From a virus, in IMG/VR virus record IMGVR_UViG_3300026518_000009, positions 16,247 to 80,246 of that record: DNA of 64,000 nucleotides. The stretch is one strand, 5' to 3'. Positions 37,585-43,297 of this stretch are shown piece after piece. Under the pieces are notes generated by a model. It was given only the letters and a program-made list of their open reading frames with translations, made no database searches and was not told the origin of the DNA. Position numbers and translations under genes: made by a program. The first letter of the stretch is position 1. The number at the start of each line of letters is the position of its first letter.

Positions 37585-38154
37585 TATTTTAATATTATTT
37601 ATGATTAATAAAATTACTACCTTTAAAACTATTTCTAGTAAAACTTGGTAGTATCGAAATTAGTTTTAATTATTGTGGCATCTCACCACTTTACACTAAT
37701 ATTAAGTGTGGCTGTTGTAACTAGCTTAACCGGTCTATTTTTTATAATATTTTATTTTTGTACTTTTTTACATTACATTATATAAACAAATTATATATTA
37801 TTAATAAAATATAGTAAAATGTTTATTATTTACTAAATGTTGATTATTATTGATTAATGCTTATTGCATGATTTATAGATAGTTATTAAATAGTGATTAA
37901 TAAGTATGTAATAATGATTAGAAAATTACATTATATAATAAGGGGAAAATAGAGAGAGTTATGGTGAGAAGTAAAGAGGGAAGAAGGGATAGTTCCACAC
38001 TTCATTCTTTATCTTTACATTAATTACATTTATGTATTATCCTTCATTTTATCTTTCACAAAATATTTATTATTTTCTTGTTATTTATAATTTATAATTC
38101 TATTTATTACTTTATTACATCATTTATCTATATCTTGATAGTATATGTTTGTAT
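37585..38154 (-). other. Gene-free stretch: structured leader plus AT-rich repeats
   Basis: No credible gene on either strand. The part nearest the 107-aa gene (37613-37740) can fold as minus-strand RNA: ACTACC/GGTAGT, AAAACTA/TAGTTTT, ACACT/AGTGT and GTGG/CCAC pairs, some mutually exclusive. Farther right, 37835-37925 repeats GATTAAT-like words, and 37941-37990 is a purine-rich tract on the plus strand. GTTCCACACT at 37992-38001 recurs at 38968-38977. The rest is plain AT-rich DNA. Confidence 0.5.
37594..37612 (-). repeat. 19-bp leader repeat, copy 2
   Basis: Identical to copy 1 (minus-strand TTTATTAATCATAAATAAT), nine bases before the ATG of the lipoprotein gene. Confidence 0.8.
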
Positions 38155-38379
38155 TTAAGATATTGGTTCTTCAATTAAAGAATCATCTATTTCAACTGTT
38201 TCTATTGCAACTATTTTAAATATAGGTATATATTTATTAGAAGAAAAATAATTATAACCTAATACTTCATATGCAATTTTAATAACATTAATACCAAGTT
38301 TTTCAACTTTACTATTATTTGTAGCAAGATATTCTTTTACTACATTTCCTTCTTCTGCATAAATTTTATTAAAAATCAT
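38155..38379 (-). CDS. Hypothetical protein, 74 aa
   Basis: Small acidic protein (C-terminus VEIDDSLIEEPIS), no motif recognised. It lies downstream of the terminator of the 131-aa gene, so it depends on read-through or its own promoter, and is followed by a 570-base gene-free stretch. Confidence 0.65.
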   Translation of the reverse strand: MIFNKIYAEEGNVVKEYLATNNSKVEKLGINVIKIAYEVLGYNYFSSNKYIPIFKIVAIETVEIDDSLIEEPIS

Positions 38380-38404
38380 TATCTTAAATTTTTATTTTAT
38401 TATA

Positions 38405-38440
38405 TAAAAAAAGCAACAGGATATTTCTACCCTGCTGCTA
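38405..38440 (-). terminator. Intrinsic terminator of the first minus-strand gene
   Basis: On the minus strand AGCAGCAGG pairs with CCTGTTGCT (one G-U) around a 10-base loop, and a run of seven T follows at once. It lies just after the stop of the 131-aa gene. Confidence 0.9.
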
Positions 38441-38447
38441 TGTTGTT

Positions 38448-38843
38448 TTATGATTCTGTTGATACAGCTTCTTCTTGTTGAGCTTTAACAATTTCATCAC
38501 CAATCAAGACATCATCAACGATATTAACATCACCAATCAAAGATGTAGCCTGAATAATCTCAATAGGTGAAGAAATTTCACCAAGATTTGTTACAGACCA
38601 AACTTTAGATATACCATTTCTTCCATCGTGTGTCTGATATTCATGGCGACGATTGGTATCATTTACAGAAATTGCATAAGTTTTACCAACTTCAAATCCA
38701 TACATTTCTGCGGATGTTCCAGCCATTACTATCATACTACGTGGATATGCTCCAGCAATTGGAGAACAAAATACAGGCATCTTACCTTGTTTATCAGGAA
38801 CAGTACTTCCCTGATATTCACTAATTTTTACTACTGCGTTCAT
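38448..38843 (-). CDS. Hypothetical protein, 131 aa, first gene of minus-strand unit
   Basis: No family recognised. Soluble and of balanced composition (MPVFCSPIAGAYPRSMIVMAG, then YGFEVGKTYAISVNDTNRRHEY), with an acidic C-terminal tail (KAQQEEAVSTES). Its codons are less A/T-biased than most of the genome. With a structured GC-rich leader, its own strong terminator and first position on the leftward transcript, it is probably made early and in large amounts, for instance as a host-takeover factor; that role is inference. Confidence 0.75.
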   Translation of the reverse strand: MNAVVKISEYQGSTVPDKQGKMPVFCSPIAGAYPRSMIVMAGTSAEMYGFEVGKTYAISVNDTNRRHEYQTHDGRNGISKVWSVTNLGEISSPIEIIQATSLIGDVNIVDDVLIGDEIVKAQQEEAVSTES

Positions 38844-38857
38844 AGCTATAAATTTTT

Positions 38858-38945
38858 GTGCAATAGTCCTGAGCTATTGCGGTTATTGTTAAATCTGTAT
38901 CCAGGAAATACAGATACCAACGGGGATACCGCAGGCTGAATTTTA
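38858..38945 (-). promoter_or_regulatory. Structured mRNA leader with complementary hairpin loops
   Basis: Directly upstream of the 131-aa gene, as minus-strand RNA: hairpin 1 ATCTGTAT/ATACAGAT (8 bp) with loop TTCCTGG, and hairpin 2 GCAATAG/CTATTGC (7 bp) with loop CTCAGGA. The loops can pair with each other (UCCUG with CAGGA, extendable by a G-U). A further stem TGCGGT/ACCGCA encloses hairpin 1 and shares three bases with hairpin 2. GTATCC can alternatively pair with GGATAC. Locally GC-rich in AT-rich surroundings. Fits a riboswitch-like or stability leader; no known class recognised. Confidence 0.6.
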
Positions 38946-38979
38946 GTATGGGGTCTAAGAATAAGGTGTTCCACACTCT

Positions 38980-39130
38980 CATTAACATTAACATTAACAT
39001 AAAAAATTAATATCAACATTAATATAAATATCAATATCAACGTTAACATTAGCATTAATACTTTCACTAATACTAATATTAACATTAATCTTATTACTAT
39101 AATCAATATTTATCTTAATATAAACATTTA
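38980..39130. repeat. Degenerate 6-bp tandem array (YATTAA-type)
   Basis: Three perfect CATTAA units (38980-38997), a short slip, then about twenty consecutive hexamers in strict register from 39011, mostly of the form (C/T)A(T/C)(T/C)AA, such as TATCAA, CATTAA, CACTAA, TACTAA. The period of six keeps a spurious Leu-rich reading frame open on the minus strand. Possible iterons or DNA-unwinding element. Confidence 0.7.
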
Positions 39131-39518
39131 TATTATTTATAATTCCTATATAATCTATAATATAATATTAATTTTTATTAACATTTATTATAGTTATATA
39201 TTATAAATGATATATATTTTAATAATTGTATTTATATAATATTAGGAATATTATTACTAAGCGGGGATATAAATATAATATATATAGTAGTGGGGTATTT
39301 ATATAAAAGTAAAGTAGGAATAGTATTACAATAACATTACTGTATTTTATTTCTATTGGTATTTATATTTTGTAATATAGTTTTAGTGTAGTTTTAATAT
39401 ATGTATTAATAAGTATTATATTAAAAGTAATATTAAGAGTATTATAATTATTAATATTAAGAGTATTATTATTTATTAATATTTGTTTATTTATATTTGC
39501 TTTGCTAAGATTATTTGG

Positions 39519-39550
39519 CAAAGTTATAATATTTTTTTAATATATTCAAG
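39519..39550 (-). promoter_or_regulatory. Leftward Bacteroidetes-type promoter
   Basis: On the minus strand: CTTG, 20 bases, TAACTTTG, matching the Bacteroidetes consensus TTG-N19-TAnnTTTG with a spacer one base long. Transcription would begin near 39512 and run through the hexamer array into the structured leader of the 131-aa gene. Confidence 0.55.
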
Positions 39551-39731
39551 TATTTTAACATTTTTTAACTTATGAATATATAATTATATATAATATAGTT
39601 ATATATATTAATATTAATGTAAATTACTATTTATTAATAAGTTATTAATATACATTATAATATAGTTACTATCCTATACTTTATTATATATATTACACAA
39701 GAATAAATATTAATTATTTTTACATTATAGC

Positions 39732-39761
39732 TTGATTTTTGAAAATATTTGATTATTTTTG
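39732..39761 (+). promoter_or_regulatory. Rightward Bacteroidetes-type promoter
   Basis: TTG, exactly 19 bases, TATTTTTG: a full match to the Bacteroidetes housekeeping consensus. It begins CTTGA and is followed by C, like the promoter at 40816. It would drive the plus-strand block with a ~150-base leader. Confidence 0.65.
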
Positions 39762-39822
39762 CATATAAATAATGATTATGATTTATTTTTAATTTATACT
39801 TTTGTGTGTTGTTATGGTGAAT

Positions 39823-39858
39823 ATAAGTTAGGGGAGTTTAATTATTCCTCTAACTTAT
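39823..39858 (+). promoter_or_regulatory. 12-bp hairpin in the rightward leader
   Basis: ATAAGTTAGGGG pairs with CCTCTAACTTAT (one G-U) around a 12-base loop, between the rightward promoter and the first gene. The tail is TTAATAAG rather than a T run, so an attenuator or 5'-end stabiliser is more likely than a full terminator. Confidence 0.6.
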
Positions 39859-39917
39859 TTAATAAGAATAATAATAATTTAATTAATATATTTAATAACA
39901 GTTTAAATTTATAACTT

Positions 39918-40316
39918 ATGAATGAAGTAAAAGAAGAATTTAAAACAGAAACAAAGTATCAACCAGTAAATGGTAGAATGCTAATTAAAGTAGTAACAGA
40001 AGATTTTCCTACAATGAATATTATGACAGGAGCAAAGCCTAATACTATGGGTTCTATAAAAATGTTTATTGCTGGAACTAGTATTTCTGGATATAATCTA
40101 GGAGATGAAGTATTAGTAGAACCACGAGAGATTGCTAATCCTGATAATAAAATATTTGATGATGATAATGAAAGAAGTTATTCTAGTATTAAAGCTCATA
40201 TAAATAGTTTAAAGAAAAGTGAGTATGATGAGTTTGTTAAAAAGAATCCTAGATTATCTATTGTTGAATATGTAATTATTCATAATAATTTTATAATCGC
40301 TAAAGTTGTTAAATAA
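39918..40316 (+). CDS. Hypothetical protein, 132 aa (GroES-like pattern)
   Basis: First gene of the plus-strand block. The arrangement NGRMLIKVV, a glycine/serine-containing middle (TMGSIKMFIAGTS), NLGDEVLVEPRE and a terminal VEYVIIHNNFIIAKVV resembles the strand order of GroES-type co-chaperonins, whose ends read 'vLvKv... vGD.Vl... y.iv.e.dIlA'. Position ahead of head genes would suit a chaperonin cofactor, but similarity is weak and I treat it as a suggestion. Confidence 0.6.
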   Translation: MNEVKEEFKTETKYQPVNGRMLIKVVTEDFPTMNIMTGAKPNTMGSIKMFIAGTSISGYNLGDEVLVEPREIANPDNKIFDDDNERSYSSIKAHINSLKKSEYDEFVKKNPRLSIVEYVIIHNNFIIAKVVK

Positions 40317-40318
40317 TA

Positions 40319-40804
40319 ATGGGTATAGTTAATGATTCATCAAATAATTTAATTAATAATATTAATAATATATTATTAGGAACGACAAAATATGATGATT
40401 ATATATTATTAGAAGATGATGATAAATTAATAGTTATTCAATTAATGAAATTAGCATTTAAACATGTATTTAAAAAATTAGTTGAATCTAAATTACCAGT
40501 ACATTTACCATATATAGGAACATTAAAAATAAAAGAAATAAATAAAATAGCATTGAGAGTTAAAGATGAAGTTGCTATTGAATTTGGATATGAATCATTT
40601 AATAATATACCTAGTGATATAGATAAAGATAAATTATTAGAAATAAAAAATATTATTTCAAAAAGAATAATTATTGAAAATAACAATAGAAAAGAGTTAC
40701 AAAATAGTATCAAAGCAAAATTAAAATTAGAAAAAGAAAAGAATAGACGGTTATCTAATAACAAGATATTAACCTTTGATATTAATAAAATAAACAAAAA
40801 ATAA
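40319..40804 (+). CDS. Hypothetical protein, 161 aa (possible IHF/HU-like)
   Basis: Two to three helices followed by LPVHLPYIGTLKIKE and ALRVKDEVAIEF, and a Lys-rich helical C-terminus. The helix pair plus 'lP.iGtlki' strand is reminiscent of the HU/IHF-like proteins described in crAss-like virion blocks, but the DNA-binding arm motif is not clear. Starts two bases after the previous gene. Confidence 0.6.
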   Translation: MGIVNDSSNNLINNINNILLGTTKYDDYILLEDDDKLIVIQLMKLAFKHVFKKLVESKLPVHLPYIGTLKIKEINKIALRVKDEVAIEFGYESFNNIPSDIDKDKLLEIKNIISKRIIIENNNRKELQNSIKAKLKLEKEKNRRLSNNKILTFDINKINKK

Positions 40805-40815
40805 TGTATAAACAC

Positions 40816-40845
40816 TTGACTTTATAATATTTTTGTGTATCTTTG
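40816..40845 (+). promoter_or_regulatory. Bacteroidetes-type promoter for the PD-(D/E)XK operon
   Basis: TTG, 19 bases, TATCTTTG: full consensus match in the short gap after the 161-aa gene. It shares the CTTGA start and TTTGCA end with the promoter at 39732. Its position means the gene after it must start at the ATG at 40869, not at the upstream in-frame ATG that lies inside the promoter. Confidence 0.75.
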
Positions 40846-40868
40846 CAATGTATTTAAAATATAGGGCT

Positions 40869-41039
40869 ATGAAACAGATTACAATTTCAGAACGAGTACA
40901 CAAATTATTTACTAACAAACAAATTGATACTTCATATAAAGAAGTTAAGAAATTAAAAAATATTAAAGTTGGTAAAACTGGTAAATTAAAAGGTGGTTTA
41001 CATTATGTACTTATGAAAAATGGTTTTTTACTATTTTAA
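40869..41039 (+). CDS. Small hypothetical protein, 56 aa
   Basis: Basic protein MKQITISERVHKLFTNK..., ending KGGLHYVLMKNGFLLF. The start is chosen because an upstream ATG (40833) overlaps the promoter -7 element. No family recognised. Leads the unit containing the nuclease, terminase and capsid genes. Confidence 0.65.
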   Translation: MKQITISERVHKLFTNKQIDTSYKEVKKLKNIKVGKTGKLKGGLHYVLMKNGFLLF

Positions 41040-41051
41040 ATAATAATAATA

Positions 41052-42029
41052 ATGAAATTATATTTTAATGAAAAAGCACATAAATATACTGATGAATTTG
41101 GTAATAAATATATAAGTGCTACAACACTAATAGGAAATTATACAAATAAATTTAGTGATAAGGAAAAAGATATTGCTAAAGCTTGTGCTAGAATAGGTAA
41201 AAATCCTAGACATCCTAAATATTTACGTTATAAAGATAAATCTGCTAAACAAATATTAGCAGAATGGAAAGCCATTAGAGATAATGCTTGTAATATAGGT
41301 AATAATAAACATAGTTACCTTGAGCATGCTGTTAAAGACTCTAATGGTTTTTTTAATGTATTTAAGACAAAATATAATACTAAGGATAACAATGGAAATG
41401 TAAAATTATTTACAGTTGAAGATTTATCAAATAATATTAATATAGGTGAATTAAATATAGATTATTTCATTGATACTGGTATTAAAGATAAATATCCAAA
41501 GATATATGAAATAATAAAATTATTAGTAAATGATGGATGGAAGATATATAGTGAAATAGGAGTATTTGATTCATCTACCTTAATATCTGGATTAATAGAT
41601 ATATTATTTATAAAAGATAAAGACTTTATTATATTAGATTGGAAAACTAATAAAGATACTATTAAGTTTGAATCTGGATATTGGGATAAAGATAATAATG
41701 GAAAAACCACTAATTATGTATTTACAGATAAAAGATTTAAACCTCCTTTAGATCATTTACCTCAAAGTGTTGGTAATAAATATACACTTCAATTAAGTTT
41801 ATATGATTATTTAGTAGAACTGTTTGGTTTTAATTTTGTTACAAATATATTATGTCATATTAAGCATGATGTATATACTTATGAAGATGAAGAGGTTGTA
41901 GATGATATTACATTACTAGGAAAGAATAAGGTAGAAATATTATCTATTAAATATCTTAAACAAGATATTATTAATATGGTAAATCATTATATTAATGTAA
42001 GAAGTAATGGACAATTAACTATTATATAA
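41052..42029 (+). CDS. PD-(D/E)XK nuclease, RecB-like, 325 aa
   Basis: Nuclease of the PD-(D/E)XK superfamily. After an N-terminal YFNEKAHKYTDEFGNKYISATTLI segment typical of phage RecB-like nucleases, the core reads SEIGVFDSSTLISGLIDILFI, then DFIILDWKTNK: Glu (early helix/strand), Asp of GLID, and Asp-x-Lys of LDWKTNK are the catalytic set, and YTLQLSLYDYLVE supplies the helix with the Gln. It probably trims DNA ends in recombination with the RecT-like protein, or acts in DNA processing for packaging; both are inference. Confidence 0.85.
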   Translation: MKLYFNEKAHKYTDEFGNKYISATTLIGNYTNKFSDKEKDIAKACARIGKNPRHPKYLRYKDKSAKQILAEWKAIRDNACNIGNNKHSYLEHAVKDSNGFFNVFKTKYNTKDNNGNVKLFTVEDLSNNINIGELNIDYFIDTGIKDKYPKIYEIIKLLVNDGWKIYSEIGVFDSSTLISGLIDILFIKDKDFIILDWKTNKDTIKFESGYWDKDNNGKTTNYVFTDKRFKPPLDHLPQSVGNKYTLQLSLYDYLVELFGFNFVTNILCHIKHDVYTYEDEEVVDDITLLGKNKVEILSIKYLKQDIINMVNHYINVRSNGQLTII

Positions 42030-42031
42030 TT

Positions 42032-42229
42032 ATGAATGTAAGTATTAGATTAAAATATAATAAGTTTGATAAAGTATATCATATAACTCCTAATAGTAAT
42101 GATTTAATCATATTAGATGCTAGAATTTATATGGATGGCTCTGTTCAATATTTAGTTACATCTGGAATTGATAATTATGTATGGATTAACGAAGAAGAAT
42201 TAACTAAAGAGAAAATAATACAATTATGA
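42032..42229 (+). CDS. Small hypothetical protein, 65 aa
   Basis: Beta-rich: MNVSIRLKYNKFDKVYHITP..., with YVWINEEELTKEK at the end. Looks like a small SH3-like barrel common in phages. Its stop overlaps the next start by four bases. Confidence 0.65.
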   Translation: MNVSIRLKYNKFDKVYHITPNSNDLIILDARIYMDGSVQYLVTSGIDNYVWINEEELTKEKIIQL

Positions 42230-42840
42230 AATTATTTACAATAGTAAATGGTGATATAGTTATCAATAAGATAGAATTATTAACTATTACTGAATTTAAA
42301 TCTATATTAAAACGTACTAAGCATAATGAAACTCCTGCTAAAAAAAGAGATAGAATATTTAGTGAGTTAGCTTACATTTATCATATAGCTGATAGTAAGA
42401 GTTTACCAAATACTAAAGGTTATGATGATAAAGAAGCACATATATATGCTATTGAAAAAGCAGGATTAGATAAAGATTGGAAACCTGATGAATTAATATT
42501 AAAAGCAATAGAATTATATAAAGAAGAAAATAGTAGTGTTGCTAAAGACACAATTAATGAATTATTAAAAACTTTTAGATTTACTAATAAAGTTATAATA
42601 AAAGTTAGAAAAGCTATTGAAGATATACTTGATACAGACAAATTAAATAAAGAACAAGCTGCTGAGGTATTAGGTCTTATTGAAACTAGTATAAAATTTG
42701 GTAGAGATATACCAAAATTAAGTAGAGAATTAAATACTGCAATAAATGAATTATATGAAGATGAAAATGATGATGTAGTATTATTACGTGGTAGTAAAGA
42801 ACCAGTTCCTATGAGTGCTGATCCAGATACTGATTTTTAA
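42226..42840 (+). CDS. Conserved late-block protein, 204 aa
   Basis: Largely helical. AKKRDRIFSELAYIYHIADSKS and GYDDKEAHIYAIEKAGL are the most distinctive stretches, and it ends in an acidic tail (DENDDVVLLRGSKEPVPMSADPDTDF). It sits two small genes before the large terminase, so a small-terminase-like or head-assembly role is conceivable, but I see no DNA-binding motif to support it. Confidence 0.7.
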   Translation: MKLFTIVNGDIVINKIELLTITEFKSILKRTKHNETPAKKRDRIFSELAYIYHIADSKSLPNTKGYDDKEAHIYAIEKAGLDKDWKPDELILKAIELYKEENSSVAKDTINELLKTFRFTNKVIIKVRKAIEDILDTDKLNKEQAAEVLGLIETSIKFGRDIPKLSRELNTAINELYEDENDDVVLLRGSKEPVPMSADPDTDF

Positions 42841-42858
42841 TAACTAAATATAATAGAA

Positions 42859-43173
42859 ATGAAAACAGAAAATTTATTAATTAAATGTATTAATATAGAA
42901 TTAGAAGCTAATGATCAAAATATAGCTGATAATTATCCTAATAGTGGATTCTATATTATTGAAAATAGTAAAGTTGAAGGTTTATTTTATGTTAGTAAAG
43001 AGAATAACACTGTAATATATATAGATACTATTGCTCAAATTAAGTCATATATTACTAAAACTAAAAATAAAAATGATGTAGCTAAAATTGATAATAGTAT
43101 TATTACAGGAGATGTATTACTTAAAACTATTGCTATGATAGTAAACAATGAAAATTATAAATCATTAAAATAA
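42859..43173 (+). CDS. Hypothetical protein, 104 aa
   Basis: Alternating beta and polar segments (NSGFYIIENSKVEGLFYVSKENN), with a C-terminal helix. No family recognised. Part of the plus-strand unit leading to terminase. Confidence 0.65.
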   Translation: MKTENLLIKCINIELEANDQNIADNYPNSGFYIIENSKVEGLFYVSKENNTVIYIDTIAQIKSYITKTKNKNDVAKIDNSIITGDVLLKTIAMIVNNENYKSLK

Positions 43174-43179
43174 TATATT

Positions 43180-43296
43180 ATGGGTAATATTCCAATTATA
43201 GATATGAATGACTCTAATTTTAATAGTAAATTAGATTTTATGTTAAATACGGATGGTATTCCTACTATTGATGAATTAATGAATGAATTAAAATAA
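43180..43296 (+). CDS. Micropeptide, 38 aa
   Basis: MGNIPIIDMNDSNFNSKLDF and on to DELMNELK: acidic, mostly polar. It fits exactly between the 104-aa gene and terminase, ending one base before the terminase ATG, which supports translation. Confidence 0.55.
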   Translation: MGNIPIIDMNDSNFNSKLDFMLNTDGIPTIDELMNELK

Positions 43297-43297
43297 T

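Larger units (their letters stand above)
38844..39917. other. Divergent intergenic control region (possible origin)
   Basis: A 1074-base region without genes, between the leftward and rightward blocks. It holds, left to right, a structured GC-rich leader, a degenerate hexamer array, ~390 bases of very AT-rich DNA with no clear feature, a leftward and a rightward host-type promoter, and a hairpin in the rightward leader. The strand switch, extreme AT content and repeats make it the best origin candidate in the window, but nothing proves this. Confidence 0.6.

Noticed and set aside
36957-38154. tRNA genes in the hairpin-rich intergenic regions
   Set aside because: No cloverleaf, no GTTCRA-type T-arm and no acceptor stem of seven pairs at the right distance could be found on either strand.
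38846-39106. 86-aa minus-strand reading frame rich in Leu, Ile and Met
   Set aside because: It runs through the hexamer array, whose 6-base period keeps the frame open, and ends in the structured leader. The composition follows from the repeat and not from protein selection.
38980-39130. Possible CRISPR-like array
   Set aside because: The repeat unit is only 6 bases with no spacers and no cas genes nearby.
39797-39804. TACTTTTG as a second rightward promoter -7 box
   Set aside because: No TTG at a 17-20 base spacing upstream; the promoter at 39732-39761 is a complete match.
40438-40815. 125-aa frame on the minus strand
   Set aside because: Low-complexity Leu/Ile/Ser/Phe sequence opposite a plus-strand gene; a strand shadow.
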